The position numbers and the translations under genes are program-made. Positions 1 to 7,861 of a stretch of 64,000 nt of DNA are shown here, one piece after another. Location: the NCBI RefSeq assembly GCF_023638055.1, contig NZ_JAKRVY010000005.1:124001-188000 (forward strand), read 5' to 3'. Position 1 is the first letter of the stretch, and every line of letters starts with the position of its first letter. This stretch comes from Natranaeroarchaeum aerophilus. Its GTDB lineage: Archaea; Halobacteriota; Halobacteria; Halobacteriales; Natronoarchaeaceae. Under the pieces are notes generated by a model that searched no databases, had not been told where the DNA came from, and was given only the letters and a program-made list of their open reading frames with translations.

Positions 1-161
1 GTCCCCTCGACGGCGTCACCGATCCCCGCCGTCATGAGGATCTGTTTGTTGACCCGCCCGACCGCGACACCCAGCAAGAGACCGAGTACCAGTACCAGCA
101 ACCCGAGTACGATCGGCTGCTGAAGCAGGTGGCTAACCTCGACGAGCGTCTGGTCGAACAT
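1..161 (-). CDS. MscS-type mechanosensitive channel, N-terminal part (gene cut by window edge)
   Basis: Only the first 53 residues are present and the gene continues beyond base 1. They read MFDQTLVEVSHLLQQ, then one strongly hydrophobic membrane helix (about residues 18-38) of Leu, Val and Gly, then a polar turn VNKQILMTAGIGDAVEG. A short N-terminus leading straight into one membrane helix fits the compact haloarchaeal MscS-like channels. The start codon lies 2 bases after the dacZ stop, so the two are almost certainly one transcript. A small mechanosensitive channel beside dacZ is a known haloarchaeal arrangement, and it is the main support for the call. The diagnostic MscS pore and beta domain lie outside the window. 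Confidence 0.6.
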   Translation of the reverse strand, partial: MFDQTLVEVSHLLQQPIVLGLLVLVLGLLLGVAVGRVNKQILMTAGIGDAVEG

Positions 162-162
162 C

Positions 163-978
163 TCAGTAGTTCTCCGGATCGATCTCCAGGATCAGTTCGC
201 CGCCCTTGAACGCGCGCACCAGTCCGTCGCTCTCGCTCAACACGATCGCCGTCGCGTTCGTATCGCGGGTGATCGCTCCGGCCGCCATATGCCGTGCGCC
301 GAGCCCTTTTGGGATATCGACACCCTCCGCAGCCGGTTCGAGATACCGGTAGGCACTGACGATTTTCCCGGCGTCGCTGATGACAAAGGCGCCGTCGAGC
401 CGAGAGAACTCCTTGAGCATCACCGTCACGATCGGATCGCCGACGTGGACGTGGGACTTCTCGAAAGGGTTGTAGCTGAGCGGCCGGGACTTGTTCATCA
501 CCTTCCCGGCGTCGCCAACGACAAACAGTGCACCGACTGGTTTACCCTTCTGTCCCTTTTGCCCCAACTCGATAGCCACCTCGAAGACTGCTCGGATCAC
601 CGACGGCTCCGCCCGAGACTGGGTAAAGAGGTCGTAGATCCCCGAGTTCTCACCGGCGCTCGCCCGGACACGAGCGACCGTGTCGATATCGTCATCCGAG
701 AACAGTTTTGCGCCGCAGATCAGCTCGTCTCCCTCCTCAACGATGTCGTCGTCAAGCGCCCCCTCGATGGCGAAGGTTAGCTGGTCGGCAACATCCTCGA
801 ACGCCAGTGGGAGTTCGACGAACCGGTCCGCGCCGTGCTCGTTGTCCGGCGCGGCGACGATAACGTCGAGATCCTCCAAGTCGGTAAACGTCTGGTAGTA
901 CGAACTGCTCGGCGAGAACAGGACGATCCCGTCCGCGTCGGTAAAAAGGCCCCCGAATAACTCACTGACATCCGACAT
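163..978 (-). CDS. dacZ: Diadenylate cyclase DacZ (c-di-AMP synthase)
   Basis: This 271-residue protein should condense two ATP into cyclic di-AMP, the nucleotide that controls potassium and osmotic balance. The C-terminal DisA_N-type catalytic domain spans about residues 125-265. It has the DGA motif at 195-197 (SRLDGAFVISDAG) and the second motif as GARHMAA, with R229 and H230. The N-terminal half (1-120) is the archaeal DacZ regulatory domain. The chosen start gives MSDVSELF; a longer in-frame extension to 1074 would overlap the divergent promoter region of dys and looks non-coding. The second arginine of the bacterial RHR motif is Met231 here. The next gene downstream is a mechanosensitive channel, which suggests a turgor-signalling unit. 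Confidence 0.93.
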   Translation of the reverse strand: MSDVSELFGGLFTDADGIVLFSPSSSYYQTFTDLEDLDVIVAAPDNEHGADRFVELPLAFEDVADQLTFAIEGALDDDIVEEGDELICGAKLFSDDDIDTVARVRASAGENSGIYDLFTQSRAEPSVIRAVFEVAIELGQKGQKGKPVGALFVVGDAGKVMNKSRPLSYNPFEKSHVHVGDPIVTVMLKEFSRLDGAFVISDAGKIVSAYRYLEPAAEGVDIPKGLGARHMAAGAITRDTNATAIVLSESDGLVRAFKGGELILEIDPENY

Positions 979-1088
979 TGCTCGTACCCACTCCGCGTGA
1001 CGGCAAAAGGTTTTGGTCACTGATGCCCCGCGCTGCGCTTCTCGATCTAACTCAATCGATTCAAGGTCCGTCATTTCTTAGATCCGGT

Positions 1089-2060
1089 ATGACCGACGAC
1101 TCACGGGAGCACGTACTCCCCGATAGCGACGAAGAACTGGAGACCGCGGACGTCGAGGGATTCGATTTTACCGGCGACATCACCCTCGATACCGTCCTCG
1201 ATTCGTACGCGACGACCGGCTTTCAGGCGACTGCACTCGCCGACGCCATCGATATCGTCGAGCGGATGCAGGACGATGAGGCGACGATCTATCTTACCTG
1301 CACCTCAAACATCGTCTCCTCGGGACTGCGCGAGATCGTCGCGGCGCTGATCCGCGAGGGGCACGTCGACGTCCTGATCACCACCTCGGGCTCGCTGACC
1401 GAGGACGTCATCAAGACCGCGAAGCCGTTCAAAATGGGCTCGTGGGACGCCGACGAGGCCGAACTTCGCGAGAAGGGGATCAACCGTCTGGGCAACATCT
1501 ACGTCCCCTCGGATCGGTACGTCTGGCTCGAGGAGTATCTCAACGACTTCTTCGAGGACTTCTTCGCCGAGGAGCCGGTCCGGACGCCGACCGACTTTGC
1601 CGCCGAACTGGGTGCGACGCTCGATGATGAGAACTCCATCCTCAAACAGGCCGCCGACAACGACGTTCCTGTCTTCTGTCCGGCCCTGACTGACGCCGAG
1701 GTCGGTAACTTCCTCTACTACTACCGCCAGCAGGCAGAGGAAGATATCGGCATCGAGATTCTGGAGGACTACGAGACGCTGATCGAGGACGGCATGCTCG
1801 CGAACAAGACGGGCCTGATCGCGCTCGGCGACGGCGTCCCGAAACACCACGCCATCATGACGAACCTCTTCCGCGGCGGCGCGGATTATGCGGTCTACGT
1901 CTCCACCGGAATGGAAGGCGATGGATCGCTATCTGGCGCACCACCGGAAGAAGCCGTCTCGTGGGGGAAAATCAAGAACGCCGACAAGAACTACACGCAG
2001 GTCGAGGCCGAAGCGACACTCGTCGTGCCGCTGCTGGTCGCGCAAGCGTTCGAGTTCTGA
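1089..2060 (+). CDS. dys: Deoxyhypusine synthase
   Basis: This 323-residue enzyme transfers the aminobutyl group of spermidine (or, as proposed for haloarchaea, an agmatine-derived route) to a lysine of translation factor aIF5A, the first step to hypusine. The C-terminal signature is complete: GGADYAVYVSTGMEGDGS, then EEAVSWGKI, where Lys294 is the enzyme-intermediate lysine, then LVVPLLVAQAF. The NAD-binding region includes TCTSNIVSSG and ITTSGSLTED. Starting at MTDDSREH discards an in-frame extension that would overlap dacZ on the other strand. The gene diverges from dacZ across 110 bases and is followed closely by sbds, grouping two translation functions. Confidence 0.95.
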   Translation: MTDDSREHVLPDSDEELETADVEGFDFTGDITLDTVLDSYATTGFQATALADAIDIVERMQDDEATIYLTCTSNIVSSGLREIVAALIREGHVDVLITTSGSLTEDVIKTAKPFKMGSWDADEAELREKGINRLGNIYVPSDRYVWLEEYLNDFFEDFFAEEPVRTPTDFAAELGATLDDENSILKQAADNDVPVFCPALTDAEVGNFLYYYRQQAEEDIGIEILEDYETLIEDGMLANKTGLIALGDGVPKHHAIMTNLFRGGADYAVYVSTGMEGDGSLSGAPPEEAVSWGKIKNADKNYTQVEAEATLVVPLLVAQAFEF

Positions 2061-2072
2061 TCGGGAAACACC

Positions 2073-2080
2073 TTTTTATC
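2073..2080 (+). promoter_or_regulatory. TATA box of sbds
   Basis: TTTTTATC is centred about 24 bases before the sbds ATG at 2101. This spacing places transcription start at or next to the start codon, so the message is probably leaderless. Confidence 0.5.
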
Positions 2081-2100
2081 CCCGCCTGCTACTATCAGCC

Positions 2101-2826
2101 ATGATATCGCTCGACGAGGCAGTGACGGCACGGTTGGAATCGCACGGCGAACGCTTCGAGGTGCTCGTCGACCCTGACGCCGCCCTCTCGATCAAGCGCG
2201 ACGAGTTCGAGGGCGATCTGGAGGACGTGATTGCGGCCGAAGACGTCTTCGAGAACGCCAGCCGCGGTGACCGACCTGCAGAGGGTGATCTGGAGGAGGT
2301 CTTCGGCACGACCGAGCCACTGGAGATCATCCCCGAGGTCATCAAACGCGGGGAGATCCAGATAACGGCCGACCAGCGCCGCGAGATGCAAGAGCGCAAA
2401 CACAAACAACTGGTCAACCAGATCACGCGCAACGCGGTTAACCCGCAGATGGACGACGCGCCACATCCGCCGGATCGGATCGAGAGCGCGCTCGAAGACG
2501 CCGGGTTCAGCGTCGATCCGATGGAACCCGTCGAAGAGCAGATCGACGACGCGCTCGACGCCCTGCGCCCGGTTATCCCGATCCGGTTCGATGAGGTGAC
2601 CGTCGCGGTACAGGTTCCCGCCGATCACGCCGGGAGCGCTCAATCGAAGCTCCGTGATTTCGGCGACCTGGAACGCGAGGAGTGGCAGGCCGACGGCTCG
2701 TGGATCGGTGTACTAACGTTCCCCGCCGGGTTGCAAAACGAGTTCTTCGATCGTGCGAACGAGGTCACGAGTGGCGAGGCTGAAACCCAGATTATCAGGG
2801 ACGAAGACGATATCAAGACGCGGTAG
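2101..2826 (+). CDS. Ribosome assembly factor SBDS
   Basis: The 241-residue product matches archaeal SBDS (Shwachman-Bodian-Diamond protein), which helps release the anti-association factor aIF6 from the large subunit during 50S maturation. The N-terminal FYSH domain (about 1-85) carries the FEVLVDPDAAL and EDVIAAEDVFENASRG regions. The middle helical domain contains IIKRGEIQITADQRREMQ-like sequence (VIKRGEIQ, QITADQRR). The C-terminal ferredoxin-like domain includes RPVIPIRFDEVTVAVQVPA. Length is normal. The start chosen is the ATG behind the TATA box at 2073-2080; the longer frame upstream overlaps dys. A FUN14-type gene often follows sbds in haloarchaea, but here two inserted genes lie between. 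Confidence 0.95.
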   Translation: MISLDEAVTARLESHGERFEVLVDPDAALSIKRDEFEGDLEDVIAAEDVFENASRGDRPAEGDLEEVFGTTEPLEIIPEVIKRGEIQITADQRREMQERKHKQLVNQITRNAVNPQMDDAPHPPDRIESALEDAGFSVDPMEPVEEQIDDALDALRPVIPIRFDEVTVAVQVPADHAGSAQSKLRDFGDLEREEWQADGSWIGVLTFPAGLQNEFFDRANEVTSGEAETQIIRDEDDIKTR

Positions 2827-2940
2827 GTCGCTCCCGGCTAGCATCGAAATTGTCGCGCTTTCATCGAATGGTATTGTTACTACCAATTGGCTGTGTCAGT
2901 ACCCAATAGGCTTATCAGGTCACGGAGTAAATTCGGTACT

Positions 2941-3291
2941 ATGGGATCACGCGATCGCAACGACCAGGGCGAATACGCCGAAACGCTAACAGAACGGCGC
3001 GTCCTTGGCGTGTTCGAACGCGTCGATGGACCGGTGATTACGTCGAGCGATGTCGCGGACACACTCTCGTGTAGCACAGAAGCCGCACGACGCAAACTTT
3101 CGGGGCTGTACGAGCGGGGAATACTCGGTCGTCGTAAAACTGGCCGGACACTAATTTACTGGCTCGTTGAGCAAGGGGAAGCGACTCCGATCGATGCCGA
3201 GGATCCCTTCTTCGCTGCGGAGCCAGCGAGAGAGGGTGGTCCCGGTGATGTCGCCGCGAACGTCGACGAACACCTGTACGATAATGTCTGA
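2941..3291 (+). CDS. Winged-helix DNA-binding protein, putative antitoxin of the PIN pair
   Basis: This 116-residue protein has a winged-helix/MarR-like region at about residues 15-80: LTERRVLGVFERVDGPVITSSDVADTL, then STEAARRKLSGLYERGILGRRKTGR, with a wing before LIYWLVE. The rest is an acidic tail. The gene overlaps the downstream PIN-domain gene by 8 bases, a classic layout for an antitoxin that represses its own operon and neutralises a toxic RNase. A TATA-like GCTTATCA near 2908-2915 sits about 30 bases before the start. The pair lies between sbds and the FUN14 gene and looks like an insertion. The antitoxin role is inferred from position; it could be an unrelated regulator. Confidence 0.72.
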   Translation: MGSRDRNDQGEYAETLTERRVLGVFERVDGPVITSSDVADTLSCSTEAARRKLSGLYERGILGRRKTGRTLIYWLVEQGEATPIDAEDPFFAAEPAREGGPGDVAANVDEHLYDNV

Positions 3292-3724
3292 ACCGCGCCC
3301 ACCGCGGCCGCTGTTTCTGGACACGGGCGCACTCTACGCGCGATTCGATGCCGATGACGAACGACACGGTCGTGCACAACGTCTGTTCGAGCGAATCCGA
3401 TCTGGAAAGCGTCGGTTCCGTCCGCTGTACACGAGTCGGTTCGTCATCGGCGAGCTAGCGACGTTGCTGGAACGGAAAACGACACATGCCGATGCCGTCC
3501 GTGCGGTGAACGCAATCCGGGAGTCAGAGGCGATTCTGATTCTTGACCTGAGCGACGAGGGGTTCGACCGCACTTGCGAATCCTTCGCAAAGTACGACGA
3601 TCAAAGTATTTCCTTTGTCGATCACACGACTGCAATTCTGGCAGCTAAATACGAAATAGAGCACGTTTTTGCCTTCGACAGCGATTTCGAGACGCTGGGA
3701 TTGACGACAGTTCCAGAGGGATGA
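3284..3724 (+). CDS. PIN-domain ribonuclease, putative VapC-like toxin
   Basis: This 146-residue protein has the full PIN acidic set: Asp13 in LFLDTGALYARF, Glu57 in FVIGELATLL, Asp113 in SFVDHTTAILA, and Asp132/Asp134 in FAFDSDFETLGL. These coordinate Mg2+ for endoribonuclease activity in VapC toxins. The start overlaps the HTH gene by 8 bases (ATG inside GTCTGA-type overlap), so the two are translationally coupled. The stop lies 1 base from the stop of the convergent FUN14 gene. The toxin role is inferred from the paired arrangement; chromosomal PIN proteins can also act in RNA processing. Confidence 0.8.
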   Translation: MSEPRPPRPLFLDTGALYARFDADDERHGRAQRLFERIRSGKRRFRPLYTSRFVIGELATLLERKTTHADAVRAVNAIRESEAILILDLSDEGFDRTCESFAKYDDQSISFVDHTTAILAAKYEIEHVFAFDSDFETLGLTTVPEG

Positions 3725-3725
3725 G

Positions 3726-4031
3726 TCACCCACGCCGGTAACCGACCCAGAAACCGCCGACGAAGCCCGCACCGATCGACAGCGTCGATATGATAGGCAC
3801 GATCCAGCCCGGATCCTGCACCTGGTCGCGCGTCGCAACGAGTCCGTACGTTAGTCGATCGTAGTCGACTACCACAATACCCTTCGACTCAAGAAAGCGA
3901 AATAGGGCGAGTTGAACGCCGATAATAACCGCCAGTAGCTTGGCGATCCGCTTCGTGGCGTAGCCGATAATCCCACCGATCAGCGCGCCGCCACCGAACT
4001 CCATTGCCAGTTGCTGGGCCTCGATCTCCAT
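3726..4031 (-). CDS. FUN14-family membrane protein
   Basis: This 101-residue protein has three membrane-prone segments: FGGGALIGGIIGYATKRI (about 11-28), KLLAVIIGVQLALFRFLESKG (about 31-51) and VPIISTLSIGAGFVGGFWVGYR (about 79-100). The small Gly-rich layout, with KRI after the first helix and ESKGIVVVDYDRL after the second, fits archaeal FUN14-domain proteins, whose biochemical role is not known. It faces sbds but is separated from it by the HTH/PIN pair and is convergent with the PIN gene, with 1 base between stop codons. Confidence 0.8.
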   Translation of the reverse strand: MEIEAQQLAMEFGGGALIGGIIGYATKRIAKLLAVIIGVQLALFRFLESKGIVVVDYDRLTYGLVATRDQVQDPGWIVPIISTLSIGAGFVGGFWVGYRRG

Positions 4032-4162
4032 ACAGCAATGGAGGTAAGCCGATCATAATAAGCCCTTTGTGCCGGATCAGTTCGACTTTCCGCACGGGAT
4101 CGGAAAACGAATCGGAGAATCGGTCGAACAGATTTATGCTGGTACTAACCTATTCCATAGTA

Positions 4163-5614
4163 ATGACTACCGAAACGCCGCGCGTGAGCACTGGGATCGA
4201 TGGTGCGGACGATGTGTTGCACGGCGGCTTCGTATCCAACTCGTCGACGCTAGTCCGGGGTTCGCCGGGAGCAGGAAAGACGATTTTTGGGCTGCACTTT
4301 CTCGCGGAAGGCGTCGCGGGCGGAGAAGACACACTCTATATCAATCTGGGCGAGCCAAAGGAGTATCTCCGGCAGACTGCAGCGGCTTTCGGCCTGGATC
4401 TTGACACGGTAACGTTCCTCGACCTGTCCCCGTCTGCGGATCAGTTCCGGAAGTCGGAATCCTACGACCTCTTTTTGTCGAGCGAAGTCGAACAGCCAGC
4501 GCTGATAGATACACTCCGCAGTGAAGTCGAGTCAGTATCGCCCGATCGTGTCGTCGTCGATCCGGTAACCGAACTCAAATATCTCTCCTCGGAGGAACAC
4601 CAGTTTCGGACACAGATTTTGAGCCTGCTCGATCTGCTCAAATCGGAGGGCGCAACCGTCCTGCTCACCTCGCAGGCCGCGCCCTCTGTTGCGGACGATG
4701 ACCTACAGTTTCTCGCCGACGCGGTTATCAACCTCCACACGGAGAATGGTCGACGCCGACTACAGGTGCCGAAGCTTCGTGGCTCCGGATCGGAACGGGG
4801 ACCTCACACAGTCACGATCACCGGCACCGGAATGCACGTCTGGCCGCGGCTAGCACCGGCCGATCACGGTCGCGACGCTCCCCTTGGTCGACTTGCCTCG
4901 GGCGTTGACGGGCTCGATGGCTTGATAAACGGAGGTCTCACGACTGGGACAGTTACGTTCTTGAGCGGTCCCACAGGGGTCGGAAAGACGACACTCGGCC
5001 TGCAGTTCCTCACCGCCGCAGCGAGGGGGGACCGACGGGCAGTGCTCTATAGCTTCGAGGAAGCGCGCAAGACGATGCTCACACGGGCCGACGAGATCGG
5101 CATCCCAGCCCGTGAGATGGTGGAAGAAGGACTGCTCCGTATCGAATCGGTCGATCCCGACGAGCTCACGGTCGATGAGTTCACGTCGCAGCTCGAGACC
5201 CACGTCACGGAGGGGGACACGGAAGTCGTCATGATCGACGGTGTTACCGGATTCGCCCGGTCCCTTGGTGGGGTTGACGACGACGGTACCGAACAGCTCG
5301 TCAGGATCGGTCGCTATCTCCGAAATATGGGTGTCACCGCGATTATCTCTAACGAAGTCCACCAGATCACCGGATCGTTCCGGGCGACTGAACAGCAACT
5401 GAGTCACCTAGCGGACAACATTATCGTTCTCCGGCACGTGGAACACGACAGCGAACTTCGGAAAGTGATCGGTGTCTTGAAGATGCGAGCCAGCGACTGC
5501 GCGCCAACGATCCAGGAACTGATGATCTCCGAGGACGGTATTTCCGTCGGTGAGCCGCTGTCGGGCATGCGTGGGATCCTGACCGGAACGCCGGACTGGG
5601 ACGATGACGGCTGA
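4163..5614 (+). CDS. Two-domain KaiC-like RecA-family ATPase
   Basis: This 483-residue protein has two RecA/KaiC domains. Domain 1 (about 6-230) has Walker A GSPGAGKT at 33-40 and Walker B VVVDPVTE near 130-137. Domain 2 (about 240-475) has Walker A GPTGVGKT at 269-276, the adjacent catalytic-type glutamates SFEEAR at 299-300, and Walker B VVMIDGVTGF. Domain 1 has GEP where KaiC has EE, so hydrolysis may differ between the domains. KaiC is the core clock protein in cyanobacteria; archaeal KaiC-like proteins are mostly signalling ATPases. The gene overlaps the downstream PAS histidine kinase by 11 bases. A TATA-like TTTATG near 4132 lies about 30 bases before the start. Confidence 0.9.
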   Translation: MTTETPRVSTGIDGADDVLHGGFVSNSSTLVRGSPGAGKTIFGLHFLAEGVAGGEDTLYINLGEPKEYLRQTAAAFGLDLDTVTFLDLSPSADQFRKSESYDLFLSSEVEQPALIDTLRSEVESVSPDRVVVDPVTELKYLSSEEHQFRTQILSLLDLLKSEGATVLLTSQAAPSVADDDLQFLADAVINLHTENGRRRLQVPKLRGSGSERGPHTVTITGTGMHVWPRLAPADHGRDAPLGRLASGVDGLDGLINGGLTTGTVTFLSGPTGVGKTTLGLQFLTAAARGDRRAVLYSFEEARKTMLTRADEIGIPAREMVEEGLLRIESVDPDELTVDEFTSQLETHVTEGDTEVVMIDGVTGFARSLGGVDDDGTEQLVRIGRYLRNMGVTAIISNEVHQITGSFRATEQQLSHLADNIIVLRHVEHDSELRKVIGVLKMRASDCAPTIQELMISEDGISVGEPLSGMRGILTGTPDWDDDG

Positions 5615-7808
5615 TCAGCAACCTCCCGAGTGGACGGGGCTAGCGACAGGTCTGCAGGATACGTCGCCACCGCTGATCTACCCACTGCTGGCCGATAGCG
5701 GGAACGAACGAGTGCTGCGGCAGTGGCTCGACGAGCACGATGAGTACCGGGCTGTGGAGCCGGATGTCACGCTCGAGGACGCCGAGTTCGATCTCTGCAT
5801 CGTCGACCATCGGGCGCTGCAGCGAAACGAGGAGAGCCTGCGGCGGCTCAAGTCGGCTGCGAACCCGGTATTACTTCCAGTGCTCCTCTTGCTTCCCGAC
5901 CGCCGACTGGACGTCATCGACGTGGACGGCGGAGAGATCGCCGAGAACGTGTTCCAGACGACGGTCGACGAGATCGTTTCGCTGCCGATCAAACAGGCGG
6001 AACTCGGCTGGCGGGTGCAGGCCATGTTACGGCTCCGCAACCAGTCGCTGACTGTACAGGCACAGGCAAACGCCCTTCGACGGTTCAGGGAGGCCGTCGA
6101 GGCGTCCGGGCACGCGGTGTACATCACGAACTTGTCGGGCGAAATCGAGTACGTGAACCCGGCGTTCGAGGAGGTCACAGGCTATAGTGTCGACGAGGCA
6201 ATCGGTGCCACGCCGGAACTCTTCCACTCCGAGACGACCTCCGAAGCCTACATCGAGAGTATGTGGAATACGATCCTCGATGGCGACGTGTGGGAAGAAG
6301 AGATCGTCAACGAGCGGAAAGACGGGAGCACATACACAGCCTATCAGACGATCGCCCCAATCGTGAAAGGGGGTGAGCCGGTCGCCTTCGTGAGCGTACA
6401 GGCGGACGTGACCGAACAGAAAGAGCTCCGACGGGAGCTCGGTCGATCCGCCGCAATCATCGAGCGGCTCGACGATCCGATCATGATGCAAGATTGCGAG
6501 GGGAGGTTCAAGTTACTAAATGAGGCTGTGGCCGAGTACGCCGGGCTCTCGAAAACAGCACTACTGCGTAACGACGAAACGAAATTCATGGACGAGGCCA
6601 CTGCCGCGACAATCGAAGCGAAAAAATCCGAGGTACTCGAGACGGAAACGCCAGTCCAGTACGAGCTTTCGCCCACATTCCCGAGAACCGGTCGAGAGCC
6701 GACCTTTAGCACGAAGCGGTTCCCCTACTACGATCCGGACGGAAACCTCGCCGGGACAGTCGCGATCTGTCGTAATGTGACGGATCTGAAACAGCGCGAA
6801 CGGACGCTCCGACAGTACAAGCGTGCGATCACAGAGGCAAACGACCTGATCGCCGCGGTCGACCTCGACGGCGAGTATCTCTTTGCAAACCCGCAGTATC
6901 GCGAGTATCACGGGCTGTCCGCTGCAGAGGTATCCAGCCACTCACTGTCGGAACTGTTCGATGATGAGGAGTACGCCACGATCGTCGATTCGATCGAACG
7001 GACTCTAGATGGCGAGACCGTACAGTACAGAACGGTCAGACACCATCCCTCACGAGGAGAACGAGTGCTGGACGTACGCTATCATCCGCTTCGAGGGGAA
7101 GATGGCGAAGTGATCGGCGTCGTCGGCGTGCTCAGAGACGTAACTGAAAACGAAGAGAAGACCACACAGCTGCGGGTCGTCGATCAGATCCTGCGACACA
7201 ACCTGCGGAACAGCCTCCAGCTCGTCCGAGGGCAGGCCGAACGCATCAGTTCCGCTGGCGACGAGGATGTGGCCGAGATGGCAGCGGCAATCGTCGAGTG
7301 GTGTGACGAGCTACTCACGACTAGCCAGAAGTCGCGTGCGATCACCGAGAGCCTGAGCAAAACCGTGTCCGTCCGGGAAACGGCGGTCGACGAGGTCGTC
7401 GAGACGGCAGCGGCATCGGTCGCCGAATCGTATCCGAGTGCACGGATCGATCTGGACATCGAACGGCCTGCCACCGCCGCCGCGACGGAACAGCTCAATT
7501 CGGCGATCACCGAGCTGATCGAGAACGCAGTCTTCCACAGCGATCAGGAGGAGCCAACCGTTGAGGTGTGCGTCGAGCACGAGGGAGAGCGGATCCTGAT
7601 CCACATCGAAGACGACGGACCGGGGATCCCGGCGATGGATCGTGACGTGCTGGAGACCGGGAAGGCGACGGAGGATCTGTACCACGGTAGCGGGCTCGGA
7701 TTGTGGCTCGTCTACTGGATCCTCAGGCGGTCCGGTGGCTCCGTCAGTGTCGAGAACAGAGAGCCTCGCGGGAGCGTCGTCACGATCAGCCTCCCTGCCG
7801 TAGAGTGA
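5604..7808 (+). CDS. Hybrid sensor histidine kinase: degenerate receiver, three PAS domains, HisKA, HATPase
   Basis: This is a 734-residue soluble sensor kinase. Residues about 23-145 resemble a receiver domain ending in LPIKQAELGWRVQAMLRLR. Three PAS domains follow at about 158-275, 280-398 and 403-515, with S-box features such as VYITNLSGEIEYVNPAFEE and NVTDLKQRERTL. The phospho-acceptor is His532 in LRHNLRNSL. The ATPase domain has the N box (TELIENAV, Asn641), G1 (DDGPGIP, 670-676) and G2 (GSGLGLWL, 695-702). No membrane segment is visible, so it should sense a cytoplasmic cue. Translation overlaps the KaiC-like gene by 11 bases, so the two probably work together. No full response regulator lies beside it. 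Confidence 0.9.
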   Translation: MTADQQPPEWTGLATGLQDTSPPLIYPLLADSGNERVLRQWLDEHDEYRAVEPDVTLEDAEFDLCIVDHRALQRNEESLRRLKSAANPVLLPVLLLLPDRRLDVIDVDGGEIAENVFQTTVDEIVSLPIKQAELGWRVQAMLRLRNQSLTVQAQANALRRFREAVEASGHAVYITNLSGEIEYVNPAFEEVTGYSVDEAIGATPELFHSETTSEAYIESMWNTILDGDVWEEEIVNERKDGSTYTAYQTIAPIVKGGEPVAFVSVQADVTEQKELRRELGRSAAIIERLDDPIMMQDCEGRFKLLNEAVAEYAGLSKTALLRNDETKFMDEATAATIEAKKSEVLETETPVQYELSPTFPRTGREPTFSTKRFPYYDPDGNLAGTVAICRNVTDLKQRERTLRQYKRAITEANDLIAAVDLDGEYLFANPQYREYHGLSAAEVSSHSLSELFDDEEYATIVDSIERTLDGETVQYRTVRHHPSRGERVLDVRYHPLRGEDGEVIGVVGVLRDVTENEEKTTQLRVVDQILRHNLRNSLQLVRGQAERISSAGDEDVAEMAAAIVEWCDELLTTSQKSRAITESLSKTVSVRETAVDEVVETAAASVAESYPSARIDLDIERPATAAATEQLNSAITELIENAVFHSDQEEPTVEVCVEHEGERILIHIEDDGPGIPAMDRDVLETGKATEDLYHGSGLGLWLVYWILRRSGGSVSVENREPRGSVVTISLPAVE

Positions 7809-7861
7809 CTGCCGGTTGCGAATTATGAAACTCTTAAGCCGGGCCTGTACGGAGTGCCTGT

